Source: Mesostigma viride (lineage: Eukaryota > Streptophyta > Mesostigmatophyceae > Mesostigmatales > Mesostigmataceae). From it: a DNA stretch of 64,000 nt. Positions within the stretch are counted from its first letter, which is position 1. Each line of letters starts with the position of its first letter. The DNA lies in NCBI GenBank assembly GCA_009746045.1, contig RPFO01000667.1:5125719-5189718 (forward strand), given 5' to 3'. Made by a program: the position numbers and the translations under genes. The notes beneath the pieces were generated by a model. It saw nothing but the letters and a program-made list of their open reading frames with translations. It had not been told where the DNA came from and searched no databases. Positions 38,901-53,900 of the stretch are shown one piece after another.

Positions 38901-41900
38901 CTGCAAGGTTAAGGGACCGCTGCAAGGTTAAGGGACCCTCTGCAAGGTTAAGGGACCCGCTGCAAGGTTAAGGGACCGCTGCAAGGTTAAGGGACCGCTG
39001 CAAGGTTAAGGACCCGCTGTAGGGTAAAGCGACCCGCTGCAAGGTTAAGGCACCCGCTGCAAGGTTAAGGGACCGCTGCAAGGTTAAGGGACCGCTGCAA
39101 GGTTAAGGGACCGCTGCAAGGTTAAGGGACCCGCTGCAAGGTTAAGGGACCCGCTGCAAGGTTAAGGGACCGCTGCAAGGTTAAGGGACCCGCTGCAAGG
39201 TTAAGGGACCCGCTGCAAGGTTAAGGGACCGCTGCAAGGTTAAGGGACCCGCTGCAAGGTTAAGGGACCGCTGCAAGGTTAAGGGACCCGCTGCAAGGTT
39301 AAGGGACCCGCTGCAAGGTTAAGCGCCCCGCTGCAAGGTTAAGGGACCCGCTGCAAGGTTAAGGGACCGCTGCAAGGTTAAGGCCCCGCTGCAAGGTTAA
39401 GGGACCGCTGCAAGGTTAAGGGACCGCTGCAAGGTTAAGGGACCCGCTGCAAGGTTAAGGGACCCGCTGCAAGGTTAAGCGCCCCGCTGCAAGGTTAAGG
39501 GACCGCTGCAAGGTTAAGGGACCCGCTGCAAGGTTAAGGGACCGCTGCAAGGTTAAGGGACCGCTGCAAGGTTAAGGGACCCGCTGCAAGGTTAAGGGAC
39601 CGCTGCAAGGTTAAGCGCCCCGCTGCAAGGTTAAGGGACCGCTGCAAGGTTAAGGGACCGCTGCAAGGTTAAGGGACCGCTGCAAGGTTAAGGGACCGCT
39701 GCAAGGTTAAGGGACCGCTGCAAGGTTAAGCGCCCGCTGCAAGGTTAAGGGACCGCTGCAAGGTTAAGGGACCGCTGCAAGGTTAAGGGACCGCTGCAAG
39801 GTTAAGGGACCGCTGCAAGGTTAAGGGACCGCTGCAAGGTTAAGGGACCGCTGCAAGGTTAAGGGACCGCTGCAAGGTTAAGGACCCGCTGCAAGGTTAA
39901 GGGACCCGCTGCAAGGTTAAGGGACCGCTGCAAGGTTAAGGGACCGCTGCAAGGTTAAGGGACCGCTGCAAGGTTAAGGGACCGCTGCAAGGTTAAGGGA
40001 CCGCTGCAAGGTTAAGGGACCGCTGCAAGGTTAAGGGACCCTGCAAGGTTAAGGGACCGCTGCAAGGTTAAGGGACCGCTGCAAGGTTAAGCGCCCGCTG
40101 CAAGGTTAAGGGACCGCTGCAAGGTTAAGGGACCGCTGCAAGGTTAAGGGACCGCTGCAAGGTTAAGGGACCCGCTGCAAGGTTAAGGGACCGCTGCAAG
40201 GTTAAGGGACCGCTGCAAGGTTAAGGGACCGCTGCAAGGTTAAGGGACCGCTGCAAGGTTAAGGGACCGCTGCAAGGTTAAGGGACCCGCTGCAAGGTTA
40301 AGGGACCGCTGCAAGGTTAAGCGCCCCGCTGCAAGGTTAAGGGACCGCTGCAAGGTTAAGCGCCCGCTGCAAGGTTAAGGGACCGCTGCAAGGTTAAGGG
40401 ACCGCTGCAAGGTTAAGCGCCCGCTGCAAGGTTAAGGGACCGCTGCAAGGTTAAGGGACCGCTGCAAGGTTAAGGGACCGCTGCAAGGTTAAGGGACCGC
40501 TGCAAGGTTAAGGGACCGCTGCAAGGTTAAGGGACCGCTGCAAGGTTAAGGGACCGCTGCAAGGTTAAGGGACCGCTGCAAGGTTAAGGGACCGCTGCAA
40601 GGTTAAGGGACCGCTGCAAGGTTAAGGGACCGCTGCAAGGTTAAGGGACCGCTGCAAGGTTAAGGGACCGCTGCAAGGTTAAGGGACCGCTGCAAGGTTA
40701 AGGGACCGCTGCAAGGTTAAGGGACCGCTGCAAGGTTAAGGGACCGCTGCAAGGTTAAGGGACCGCTGCAAGGTTAAGGGACCGCTGCAAGGTTAAGGGA
40801 CCGCTGCAAGGTTAAGGGACCGCTGCAAGGTTAAGGGACCGCTGCAAGGTTAAGGGACCGCTGCAAGGTTAAGGGACCCGCTGCAAGGTTAAGGGACCGC
40901 TGCAAGGTTAAGGGACCGCTGCAAGGTTAAGGGACCGCTGCAAGGTTAAGGGACCGCTGCAAGGTTAAGGGCCCCGCTGCAAGGTTAAGGGACCGCTGCA
41001 AGGTTAAGGGACCGCTGCAAGGTTAAGGGACCGCTGCAAGGTTAAGGGACCGCTGCAAGGTTAAGGCCCGCTGCAAGGTTAAGGGACCGCTGCAAGGTTA
41101 AGGGACCGCTGCAAGGTTAAGGGACCGCTGCAAGGTTAAGGGACCGCTGCAAGGTTAAGGGACCGCTGCAAGGTTAAGGGACCGCTGCAAGGTTAAGGGA
41201 CCGCTGCAAGGTTAAGGGACCGCTGCAAGGTTAAGGGACCGCTGCAAGGTTAAGGGACCGCTGCAAGGTTAAGGGACCGCTGCAAGGTTAAGGGACCGCT
41301 GCAAGGTTAAGGGACCGCTGCAAGGTTAAGGGACCGCTGCAAGGTTAAGGGACCGCTGCAAGGTTAAGGGACCGCTGCAAGGTTAAGGGACCGCTGCAAG
41401 GTTAAGGGACCGCTGCAAGGTTAAGGGACCGCTGCAAGGTTAAGGGCCCGCTGCAAGGTTAAGGGACCGCTGCAAGGTTAAGGGACCGCTGCAAGGTTAA
41501 GGGACCGCTGCAAGGTTAAGGCCCGCTGCAAGGTTAAGGGACCGCTGCAAGGTTAAGGGACCGCTGCAAGGTTAAGGGACCGCTGCAAGGTTAAGGGACC
41601 GCTGCAAGGTTAAGGGACCGCTGCAAGGTTAAGGGACCGCTGCAAGGTTAAGGGACCGCTGCAAGGTTAAGGGACCGCTGCAAGGTTAAGGGACCGCTGC
41701 AAGGTTAAGGACCGCTGCAAGGTTAAGGGACCGCTGCAAGGTTAAGGGACCGCTGCAAGGTTAAGGGACCGCTGCAAGGTTAAGGGACCGCTGCAAGGTT
41801 AAGGGACCGCTGCAAGGTTAAGGGACCGCTGCAAGGTTAAGGGACCGCTGCAAGGTTAAGGGACCGCTGCAAGGTTAAGGGACCGCTGCAAGGTTAAGGG

Positions 41901-44900
41901 ACCGCTGCAAGGTTAAGGGACCGCTGCAAGGTTAAGGGACCGCTGCAAGGTTAAGGGACCGCTGCAAGGTTAAGGGACCGCTGCAAGGTTAAGGGACCGC
42001 TGCAAGGTTAAGGGACCGCTGCAAGGTTAAGGGACCGCTGCAAGGTTAAGGGACCGCTGCAAGGTTAAGGGACCGCTGCAAGGTTAAGGGACCGCTGCAA
42101 GGTTAAGGGACCGCTGCAAGGTTAAGGGACCGCTGCAAGGTTAAGGGACCGCTGCAAGGTTAAGGGACCGCTGCAAGGTTAAGGGACCGCTGCAAGGTTA
42201 AGGGACCGCTGCAAGGTTAAGGGACCGCTGCAAGGTTAAGGGACCGCTGCAAGGTTAAGGGACCGCTGCAAGGTTAAGGGACCGCTGCAAGGTTAAGGGA
42301 CCGCTGCAAGGTTAAGGGACCGCTGCAAGGTTAAGGGACCGCTGCAAGGTTAAGGGACCGCTGCAAGGTTAAGGGACCGCTGCAAGGTTAAGGGACCGCT
42401 GCAAGGTTAAGGGACCGCTGCAAGGTTAAGGGACCGCTGCAAGGTTAAGGGACCGCTGCAAGGTTAAGGGACCGCTGCAAGGTTAAGGGACCGCTGCAAG
42501 GTTAAGGGACCGCTGCAAGGTTAAGGGACCGCTGCAAGGTTAAGGGACCGCTGCAAGGTTAAGGGACCGCTGCAAGGTTAAGGGACCGCTGCAAGGTTAA
42601 GGGACCGCTGCAAGGTTAAGGGACCGCTGCAAGGTTAAGGGACCGCTGCAAGGTTAAGGGACCGCTGCAAGGTTAAGGGACCGCTGCAAGGTTAAGGGAC
42701 CGCTGCAAGGTTAAGGGACCGCTGCAAGGTTAAGGGACCGCTGCAAGGTTAAGGGACCGCTGCAAGGTTAAGGGACCGCTGCAAGGTTAAGGGACCGCTG
42801 CAAGGTTAAGGGACCGCTGCAAGGTTAAGGGACCGCTGCAAGGTTAAGGGACCGCTGCAAGGTTAAGGGACCGCTGCAAGGTTAAGGGACCGCTGCAAGG
42901 TTAAGGGACCGCTGCAAGGTTAAGGGACCGCTGCAAGGTTAAGGGACCGCTGCAAGGTTAAGGGACCGCTGCAAGGTTAAGGGACCGCTGCAAGGTTAAG
43001 GGACCGCTGCAAGGTTAAGGGACCGCTGCAAGGTTAAGGGACCGCTGCAAGGTTAAGGGACCGCTGCAAGGTTAAGGGACCGCTGCAAGGTTAAGGGACC
43101 GCTGCAAGGTTAAGGGACCGCTGCAAGGTTAAGGGACCGCTGCAAGGTTAAGGGACCGCTGCAAGGTTAAGGGACCGCTGCAAGGTTAAGGGACCGCTGC
43201 AAGGTTAAGGCCCCGCTGCAAGGTTAAGGGACCGCTGCAAGGTTAAGGGACCGCTGCAAGGTTAAGGGACCGCTGCAAGGTTAAGGGACCGCTGCAAGGT
43301 TAAGGGACCGCTGCAAGGTTAAGGGACCGCTGCAAGGTTAAGGGACCGCTGCAAGGTTAAGGGACCGCTGCAAGGTTAAGGGACCGCTGCAAGGTTAAGG
43401 GACCGCTGCAAGGTTAAGGGACCGCTGCAAGGTTAAGGGACCGCTGCAAGGTTAAGGGACCGCTGCAAGGTTAAGGGACCGCTGCAAGGTTAAGGGACCG
43501 CTGCAAGGTTAAGGGACCGCTGCAAGGTTAAGGGACCGCTGCAAGGTTAAGGGACCGCTGCAAGGTTAAGGGACCGCTGCAAGGTTAAGGGACCGCTGCA
43601 AGGTTAAGGGACCGCTGCAAGGTTAAGGGACCGCTGCAAGGTTAAGGGACCGCTGCAAGGTTAAGGGACCGCTGCAAGGTTAAGGGACCGCTGCAAGGTT
43701 AAGGGACCGCTGCAAGGTTAAGGGACCGCTGCAAGGTTAAGGGACCGCTGCAAGGTTAAGGGACCGCTGCAAGGTTAAGGGACCGCTGCAAGGTTAAGGG
43801 ACCGCTGCAAGGTTAAGGGACCGCTGCAAGGTTAAGGGACCGCTGCAAGGTTAAGGGACCGCTGCAAGGTTAAGGGACCGCTGCAAGGTTAAGGGACCGC
43901 TGCAAGGTTAAGGGACCGCTGCAAGGTTAAGGGACCGCTGCAAGGTTAAGGGACCGCTGCAAGGTTAAGGGACCGCTGCAAGGTTAAGGGACCGCTGCAA
44001 GGTTAAGGGACCGCTGCAAGGTTAAGGGACCGCTGCAAGGTTAAGGGACCGCTGCAAGGTTAAGGGACCGCTGCAAGGTTAAGGGACCGCTGCAAGGTTA
44101 AGGGACCGCTGCAAGGTTAAGGGACCGCTGCAAGGTTAAGGGACCGCTGCAAGGTTAAGGGACCGCTGCAAGGTTAAGGGACCGCTGCAAGGTTAAGGGA
44201 CCGCTGCAAGGTTAAGGGACCGCTGCAAGGTTAAGGGACCGCTGCAAGGTTAAGGGACCGCTGCAAGGTTAAGGGACCGCTGCAAGGTTAAGGGACCGCT
44301 GCAAGGTTAAGGGACCGCTGCAAGGTTAAGGGACCGCTGCAAGGTTAAGGGACCGCTGCAAGGTTAAGGGACCGCTGCAAGGTTAAGGGACCGCTGCAAG
44401 GTTAAGGGACCGCTGCAAGGTTAAGGGACCGCTGCAAGGTTAAGGGACCGCTGCAAGGTTAAGGGACCGCTGCAAGGTTAAGGGACCGCTGCAAGGTTAA
44501 GGGACCGCTGCAAGGTTAAGGGACCGCTGCAAGGTTAAGGGACCGCTGCAAGGTTAAGGGACCGCTGCAAGGTTAAGGGACCGCTGCAAGGTTAAGGGAC
44601 CGCTGCAAGGTTAAGGGACCGCTGCAAGGTTAAGGGACCGCTGCAAGGTTAAGGGACCGCTGCAAGGTTAAGGGACCGCTGCAAGGTTAAGGGACCGCTG
44701 CAAGGTTAAGGGACCGCTGCAAGGTTAAGGGACCGCTGCAAGGTTAAGGGACCGCTGCAAGGTTAAGGGACCGCTGCAAGGTTAAGGGACCGCTGCAAGG
44801 TTAAGGGACCGCTGCAAGGTTAAGGGACCGCTGCAAGGTTAAGGGACCGCTGCAAGGTTAAGGGACCGCTGCAAGGTTAAGGGACCGCTGCAAGGTTAAG

Positions 44901-47900
44901 GGACCGCTGCAAGGTTAAGGGACCGCTGCAAGGTTAAGGGACCGCTGCAAGGTTAAGGGACCGCTGCAAGGTTAAGGGACCGCTGCAAGGTTAAGGGACC
45001 GCTGCAAGGTTAAGGGACCGCTGCAAGGTTAAGGGACCGCTGCAAGGTTAAGGGACCGCTGCAAGGTTAAGGGACCGCTGCAAGGTTAAGGGACCGCTGC
45101 AAGGTTAAGGGACCGCTGCAAGGTTAAGGGACCGCTGCAAGGTTAAGGGACCGCTGCAAGGTTAAGGGACCGCTGCAAGGTTAAGGGACCGCTGCAAGGT
45201 TAAGGGACCGCTGCAAGGTTAAGGGACCGCTGCAAGGTTAAGGGACCGCTGCAAGGTTAAGGGACCGCTGCAAGGTTAAGGGACCGCTGCAAGGTTAAGG
45301 GACCGCTGCAAGGTTAAGGGACCGCTGCAAGGTTAAGGGACCGCTGCAAGGTTAAGGGACCGCTGCAAGGTTAAGGGACCGCTGCAAGGTTAAGGGACCG
45401 CTGCAAGGTTAAGGGACCGCTGCAAGGTTAAGGGACCGCTGCAAGGTTAAGGGACCGCTGCAAGGTTAAGGGACCGCTGCAAGGTTAAGGGACCGCTGCA
45501 AGGTTAAGGGACCGCTGCAAGGTTAAGGGACCGCTGCAAGGTTAAGGGACCGCTGCAAGGTTAAGGGACCGCTGCAAGGTTAAGGGACCGCTGCAAGGTT
45601 AAGGGACCGCTGCAAGGTTAAGGGACCGCTGCAAGGTTAAGGGACCGCTGCAAGGTTAAGGGACCGCTGCAAGGTTAAGGGACCGCTGCAAGGTTAAGGG
45701 ACCGCTGCAAGGTTAAGGGACCGCTGCAAGGTTAAGGGACCGCTGCAAGGTTAAGGGACCGCTGCAAGGTTAAGGGACCGCTGCAAGGTTAAGGGACCGC
45801 TGCAAGGTTAAGGGACCGCTGCAAGGTTAAGGGACCGCTGCAAGGTTAAGGGACCGCTGCAAGGTTAAGGGACCGCTGCAAGGTTAAGGGACCGCTGCAA
45901 GGTTAAGGGACCGCTGCAAGGTTAAGGGACCGCTGCAAGGTTAAGGGACCGCTGCAAGGTTAAGGGACCGCTGCAAGGTTAAGGGACCGCTGCAAGGTTA
46001 AGGGACCGCTGCAAGGTTAAGGGACCGCTGCAAGGTTAAGGGACCGCTGCAAGGTTAAGGGACCGCTGCAAGGTTAAGGGACCGCTGCAAGGTTAAGGGA
46101 CCGCTGCAAGGTTAAGGGACCGCTGCAAGGTTAAGGGACCGCTGCAAGGTTAAGGGACCGCTGCAAGGTTAAGGGACCGCTGCAAGGTTAAGGGACCGCT
46201 GCAAGGTTAAGGGACCGCTGCAAGGTTAAGGGACCGCTGCAAGGTTAAGGGACCGCTGCAAGGTTAAGGGACCGCTGCAAGGTTAAGGGACCGCTGCAAG
46301 GTTAAGGGACCGCTGCAAGGTTAAGGGACCGCTGCAAGGTTAAGGGACCGCTGCAAGGTTAAGGGACCGCTGCAAGGTTAAGGGACCGCTGCAAGGTTAA
46401 GGGACCGCTGCAAGGTTAAGGGACCGCTGCAAGGTTAAGGGACCGCTGCAAGGTTAAGGGACCGCTGCAAGGTTAAGGGACCGCTGCAAGGTTAAGGGAC
46501 CGCTGCAAGGTTAAGGGACCGCTGCAAGGTTAAGGGACCGCTGCAAGGTTAAGGGACCGCTGCAAGGTTAAGGGACCGCTGCAAGGTTAAGGGACCGCTG
46601 CAAGGTTAAGGGACCGCTGCAAGGTTAAGGGACCGCTGCAAGGTTAAGGGACCGCTGCAAGGTTAAGGGACCGCTGCAAGGTTAAGGGACCGCTGCAAGG
46701 TTAAGGGACCGCTGCAAGGTTAAGGGACCGCTGCAAGGTTAAGGGACCGCTGCAAGGTTAAGGGACCGCTGCAAGGTTAAGGGACCGCTGCAAGGTTAAG
46801 GGACCGCTGCAAGGTTAAGGGACCGCTGCAAGGTTAAGGGACCGCTGCAAGGTTAAGGGACCGCTGCAAGGTTAAGGGACCGCTGCAAGGTTAAGGGACC
46901 GCTGCAAGGTTAAGGGACCGCTGCAAGGTTAAGGGACCGCTGCAAGGTTAAGGGACCGCTGCAAGGTTAAGGGACCGCTGCAAGGTTAAGGGACCGCTGC
47001 AAGGTTAAGGGACCGCTGCAAGGTTAAGGGACCGCTGCAAGGTTAAGGGACCGCTGCAAGGTTAAGGGACCGCTGCAAGGTTAAGGGACCGCTGCAAGGT
47101 TAAGGGACCGCTGCAAGGTTAAGGGACCGCTGCAAGGTTAAGGGACCGCTGCAAGGTTAAGGGACCGCTGCAAGGTTAAGGGACCGCTGCAAGGTTAAGG
47201 GACCGCTGCAAGGTTAAGGGACCGCTGCAAGGTTAAGGGACCGCTGCAAGGTTAAGGGACCGCTGCAAGGTTAAGGGACCGCTGCAAGGTTAAGGGACCG
47301 CTGCAAGGTTAAGGGACCGCTGCAAGGTTAAGGGACCGCTGCAAGGTTAAGGGACCGCTGCAAGGTTAAGGGACCGCTGCAAGGTTAAGGGACCGCTGCA
47401 AGGTTAAGGGACCGCTGCAAGGTTAAGGGACCGCTGCAAGGTTAAGGGACCGCTGCAAGGTTAAGGGACCGCTGCAAGGTTAAGGGACCGCTGCAAGGTT
47501 AAGGGACCGCTGCAAGGTTAAGGGACCGCTGCAAGGTTAAGGGACCGCTGCAAGGTTAAGGGACCGCTGCAAGGTTAAGGGACCGCTGCAAGGTTAAGGG
47601 ACCGCTGCAAGGTTAAGGGACCGCTGCAAGGTTAAGGGACCGCTGCAAGGTTAAGGGACCGCTGCAAGGTTAAGGGACCGCTGCAAGGTTAAGGGACCGC
47701 TGCAAGGTTAAGGGACCGCTGCAAGGTTAAGGGACCGCTGCAAGGTTAAGGGACCGCTGCAAGGTTAAGGGACCGCTGCAAGGTTAAGGGACCGCTGCAA
47801 GGTTAAGGGACCGCTGCAAGGTTAAGGGACCGCTGCAAGGTTAAGGGACCGCTGCAAGGTTAAGGGACCGCTGCAAGGTTAAGGGACCGCTGCAAGGTTA

Positions 47901-50900
47901 AGGGACCGCTGCAAGGTTAAGGGACCGCTGCAAGGTTAAGGGACCGCTGCAAGGTTAAGGGACCGCTGCAAGGTTAAGGGACCGCTGCAAGGTTAAGGGA
48001 CCGCTGCAAGGTTAAGGGACCGCTGCAAGGTTAAGGGACCGCTGCAAGGTTAAGGGACCGCTGCAAGGTTAAGGGACCGCTGCAAGGTTAAGGGACCGCT
48101 GCAAGGTTAAGGGACCGCTGCAAGGTTAAGGGACCGCTGCAAGGTTAAGGGACCGCTGCAAGGTTAAGGGACCGCTGCAAGGTTAAGGGACCGCTGCAAG
48201 GTTAAGGGACCGCTGCAAGGTTAAGGGACCGCTGCAAGGTTAAGGGACCGCTGCAAGGTTAAGGGACCGCTGCAAGGTTAAGGGACCGCTGCAAGGTTAA
48301 GGGACCGCTGCAAGGTTAAGGGACCGCTGCAAGGTTAAGGGACCGCTGCAAGGTTAAGGGACCGCTGCAAGGTTAAGGGACCGCTGCAAGGTTAAGGGAC
48401 CGCTGCAAGGTTAAGGGACCGCTGCAAGGTTAAGGGACCGCTGCAAGGTTAAGGGACCGCTGCAAGGTTAAGGGACCGCTGCAAGGTTAAGGGACCGCTG
48501 CAAGGTTAAGGGACCGCTGCAAGGTTAAGGGACCGCTGCAAGGTTAAGGGACCGCTGCAAGGTTAAGGGACCGCTGCAAGGTTAAGGGACCGCTGCAAGG
48601 TTAAGGGACCGCTGCAAGGTTAAGGGACCGCTGCAAGGTTAAGGGACCGCTGCAAGGTTAAGGGACCGCTGCAAGGTTAAGGGACCGCTGCAAGGTTAAG
48701 GGACCGCTGCAAGGTTAAGGGACCGCTGCAAGGTTAAGGGACCGCTGCAAGGTTAAGGGACCGCTGCAAGGTTAAGGGACCGCTGCAAGGTTAAGGGACC
48801 GCTGCAAGGTTAAGGGACCGCTGCAAGGTTAAGGGACCGCTGCAAGGTTAAGGGACCGCTGCAAGGTTAAGGGACCGCTGCAAGGTTAAGGGACCGCTGC
48901 AAGGTTAAGGGACCGCTGCAAGGTTAAGGGACCGCTGCAAGGTTAAGGGACCGCTGCAAGGTTAAGGGACCGCTGCAAGGTTAAGGGACCGCTGCAAGGT
49001 TAAGGGACCGCTGCAAGGTTAAGGGACCGCTGCAAGGTTAAGGGACCGCTGCAAGGTTAAGGGACCGCTGCAAGGTTAAGGGACCGCTGCAAGGTTAAGG
49101 GACCGCTGCAAGGTTAAGGGACCGCTGCAAGGTTAAGGGACCGCTGCAAGGTTAAGGGACCGCTGCAAGGTTAAGGGACCGCTGCAAGGTTAAGGGACCG
49201 CTGCAAGGTTAAGGGACCGCTGCAAGGTTAAGGGACCGCTGCAAGGTTAAGGGACCGCTGCAAGGTTAAGGGACCGCTGCAAGGTTAAGGGACCGCTGCA
49301 AGGTTAAGGGACCGCTGCAAGGTTAAGGGACCGCTGCAAGGTTAAGGGACCGCTGCAAGGTTAAGGGACCGCTGCAAGGTTAAGGGACCGCTGCAAGGTT
49401 AAGGGACCGCTGCAAGGTTAAGGGACCGCTGCAAGGTTAAGGGACCGCTGCAAGGTTAAGGGACCGCTGCAAGGTTAAGGGACCGCTGCAAGGTTAAGGG
49501 ACCGCTGCAAGGTTAAGGGACCGCTGCAAGGTTAAGGGACCGCTGCAAGGTTAAGGGACCGCTGCAAGGTTAAGGGACCGCTGCAAGGTTAAGGGACCGC
49601 TGCAAGGTTAAGGGACCGCTGCAAGGTTAAGGGACCGCTGCAAGGTTAAGGGACCGCTGCAAGGTTAAGGGACCGCTGCAAGGTTAAGGGACCGCTGCAA
49701 GGTTAAGGGACCGCTGCAAGGTTAAGGGACCGCTGCAAGGTTAAGGGACCGCTGCAAGGTTAAGGGACCGCTGCAAGGTTAAGGGACCGCTGCAAGGTTA
49801 AGGGACCGCTGCAAGGTTAAGGGACCGCTGCAAGGTTAAGGGACCGCTGCAAGGTTAAGGGACCGCTGCAAGGTTAAGGGACCGCTGCAAGGTTAAGGGA
49901 CCGCTGCAAGGTTAAGGGACCGCTGCAAGGTTAAGGGACCGCTGCAAGGTTAAGGGACCGCTGCAAGGTTAAGGGACCGCTGCAAGGTTAAGGGACCGCT
50001 GCAAGGTTAAGGGACCGCTGCAAGGTTAAGGGACCGCTGCAAGGTTAAGGGACCGCTGCAAGGTTAAGGGACCGCTGCAAGGTTAAGGGACCGCTGCAAG
50101 GTTAAGGGACCGCTGCAAGGTTAAGGGACCGCTGCAAGGTTAAGGGACCGCTGCAAGGTTAAGGGACCGCTGCAAGGTTAAGGGACCGCTGCAAGGTTAA
50201 GGGACCGCTGCAAGGTTAAGGGACCGCTGCAAGGTTAAGGGACCGCTGCAAGGTTAAGGGACCGCTGCAAGGTTAAGGGACCGCTGCAAGGTTAAGGGAC
50301 CGCTGCAAGGTTAAGGGACCGCTGCAAGGTTAAGGGACCGCTGCAAGGTTAAGGGACCGCTGCAAGGTTAAGGGACCGCTGCAAGGTTAAGGGACCGCTG
50401 CAAGGTTAAGGGACCGCTGCAAGGTTAAGGGACCGCTGCAAGGTTAAGGGACCGCTGCAAGGTTAAGGGACCGCTGCAAGGTTAAGGGACCGCTGCAAGG
50501 TTAAGGGACCGCTGCAAGGTTAAGGGACCGCTGCAAGGTTAAGGGACCGCTGCAAGGTTAAGGGACCGCTGCAAGGTTAAGGGACCGCTGCAAGGTTAAG
50601 GGACCGCTGCAAGGTTAAGGGACCGCTGCAAGGTTAAGGGACCGCTGCAAGGTTAAGGGACCGCTGCAAGGTTAAGGGACCGCTGCAAGGTTAAGGGACC
50701 GCTGCAAGGTTAAGGGACCGCTGCAAGGTTAAGGGACCGCTGCAAGGTTAAGGGACCGCTGCAAGGTTAAGGGACCGCTGCAAGGTTAAGGGACCGCTGC
50801 AAGGTTAAGGGACCGCTGCAAGGTTAAGGGACCGCTGCAAGGTTAAGGGACCGCTGCAAGGTTAAGGGACCGCTGCAAGGTTAAGGGACCGCTGCAAGGT

Positions 50901-53900
50901 TAAGGGACCGCTGCAAGGTTAAGGGACCGCTGCAAGGTTAAGGGACCGCTGCAAGGTTAAGGGACCGCTGCAAGGTTAAGGGACCGCTGCAAGGTTAAGG
51001 GACCGCTGCAAGGTTAAGGGACCGCTGCAAGGTTAAGGGACCGCTGCAAGGTTAAGGGACCGCTGCAAGGTTAAGGGACCGCTGCAAGGTTAAGGGACCG
51101 CTGCAAGGTTAAGGGACCGCTGCAAGGTTAAGGGACCGCTGCAAGGTTAAGGGACCGCTGCAAGGTTAAGGGACCGCTGCAAGGTTAAGGGACCGCTGCA
51201 AGGTTAAGGGACCGCTGCAAGGTTAAGGGACCGCTGCAAGGTTAAGGGACCGCTGCAAGGTTAAGGGACCGCTGCAAGGTTAAGGGACCGCTGCAAGGTT
51301 AAGGGACCGCTGCAAGGTTAAGGGACCGCTGCAAGGTTAAGGGACCGCTGCAAGGTTAAGGGACCGCTGCAAGGTTAAGGGACCGCTGCAAGGTTAAGGG
51401 ACCGCTGCAAGGTTAAGGGACCGCTGCAAGGTTAAGGGACCGCTGCAAGGTTAAGGGACCGCTGCAAGGTTAAGGGACCGCTGCAAGGTTAAGGGACCGC
51501 TGCAAGGTTAAGGGACCGCTGCAAGGTTAAGGGACCGCTGCAAGGTTAAGGGACCGCTGCAAGGTTAAGGGACCGCTGCAAGGTTAAGGGACCGCTGCAA
51601 GGTTAAGGGACCGCTGCAAGGTTAAGGGACCGCTGCAAGGTTAAGGGACCGCTGCAAGGTTAAGGGACCGCTGCAAGGTTAAGGGACCGCTGCAAGGTTA
51701 AGGGACCGCTGCAAGGTTAAGGGACCGCTGCAAGGTTAAGGGACCGCTGCAAGGTTAAGGGACCGCTGCAAGGTTAAGGGACCGCTGCAAGGTTAAGGGA
51801 CCGCTGCAAGGTTAAGGGACCGCTGCAAGGTTAAGGGACCGCTGCAAGGTTAAGGGACCGCTGCAAGGTTAAGGGACCGCTGCAAGGTTAAGGGACCGCT
51901 GCAAGGTTAAGGGACCGCTGCAAGGTTAAGGGACCGCTGCAAGGTTAAGGGACCGCTGCAAGGTTAAGGGACCGCTGCAAGGTTAAGGGACCGCTGCAAG
52001 GTTAAGGGACCGCTGCAAGGTTAAGGGACCGCTGCAAGGTTAAGGGACCGCTGCAAGGTTAAGGGACCGCTGCAAGGTTAAGGGACCGCTGCAAGGTTAA
52101 GGGACCGCTGCAAGGTTAAGGGACCGCTGCAAGGTTAAGGGACCGCTGCAAGGTTAAGGGACCGCTGCAAGGTTAAGGGACCGCTGCAAGGTTAAGGGAC
52201 CGCTGCAAGGTTAAGGGACCGCTGCAAGGTTAAGGGACCGCTGCAAGGTTAAGGGACCGCTGCAAGGTTAAGGGACCGCTGCAAGGTTAAGGGACCGCTG
52301 CAAGGTTAAGGGACCGCTGCAAGGTTAAGGGACCGCTGCAAGGTTAAGGGACCGCTGCAAGGTTAAGGGACCGCTGCAAGGTTAAGGGACCGCTGCAAGG
52401 TTAAGGGACCGCTGCAAGGTTAAGGGACCGCTGCAAGGTTAAGGGACCGCTGCAAGGTTAAGGGACCGCTGCAAGGTTAAGGGACCGCTGCAAGGTTAAG
52501 GGACCGCTGCAAGGTTAAGGGACCGCTGCAAGGTTAAGGGACCGCTGCAAGGTTAAGGGACCGCTGCAAGGTTAAGGGACCGCTGCAAGGTTAAGGGACC
52601 GCTGCAAGGTTAAGGGACCGCTGCAAGGTTAAGGGACCGCTGCAAGGTTAAGGGACCGCTGCAAGGTTAAGGGACCGCTGCAAGGTTAAGGGACCGCTGC
52701 AAGGTTAAGGGACCGCTGCAAGGTTAAGGGACCGCTGCAAGGTTAAGGGACCGCTGCAAGGTTAAGGGACCGCTGCAAGGTTAAGGGACCGCTGCAAGGT
52801 TAAGGGACCGCTGCAAGGTTAAGGGACCGCTGCAAGGTTAAGGGACCGCTGCAAGGTTAAGGGACCGCTGCAAGGTTAAGGGACCGCTGCAAGGTTAAGG
52901 GACCGCTGCAAGGTTAAGGGACCGCTGCAAGGTTAAGGGACCGCTGCAAGGTTAAGGGACCGCTGCAAGGTTAAGGGACCGCTGCAAGGTTAAGGGACCG
53001 CTGCAAGGTTAAGGGACCGCTGCAAGGTTAAGGGACCGCTGCAAGGTTAAGGGACCGCTGCAAGGTTAAGGGACCGCTGCAAGGTTAAGGGACCGCTGCA
53101 AGGTTAAGGGACCGCTGCAAGGTTAAGGGACCGCTGCAAGGTTAAGGGACCGCTGCAAGGTTAAGGGACCGCTGCAAGGTTAAGGGACCGCTGCAAGGTT
53201 AAGGGACCGCTGCAAGGTTAAGGGACCGCTGCAAGGTTAAGGGACCGCTGCAAGGTTAAGGGACCGCTGCAAGGTTAAGGGACCGCTGCAAGGTTAAGGG
53301 ACCGCTGCAAGGTTAAGGGACCGCTGCAAGGTTAAGGGACCGCTGCAAGGTTAAGGGACCGCTGCAAGGTTAAGGGACCGCTGCAAGGTTAAGGGACCGC
53401 TGCAAGGTTAAGGGACCGCTGCAAGGTTAAGGCCCGCTGCAAGGTTAAGGGACCGCTGCAAGGTTAAGGGACCGCTGCAAGGTTAAGGGACCGCTGCAAG
53501 GTTAAGGGACCGCTGCAAGGTTAAGGGACCGCTGCAAGGTTAAGGGACCGCTGCAAGGTTAAGGGACCGCTGCAAGGTTAAGGGACCGCTGCAAGGTTAA
53601 GGGACCGCTGCAAGGTTAAGGGACCGCTGCAAGGTTAAGGGACCGCTGCAAGGTTAAGGGACCGCTGCAAGGTTAAGGGACCGCTGCAAGGTTAAGGGAC
53701 CGCTGCAAGGTTAAGGGACCGCTGCAAGGTTAAGGGACCGCTGCAAGGTTAAGGGACCGCTGCAAGGTTAAGGGACCGCTGCAAGGTTAAGGGACCGCTG
53801 CAAGGTTAAGGGACCGCTGCAAGGTTAAGGGACCGCTGCAAGGTTAAGGGACCGCTGCAAGGTTAAGGGACCGCTGCAAGGTTAAGGGACCGCTGCAAGG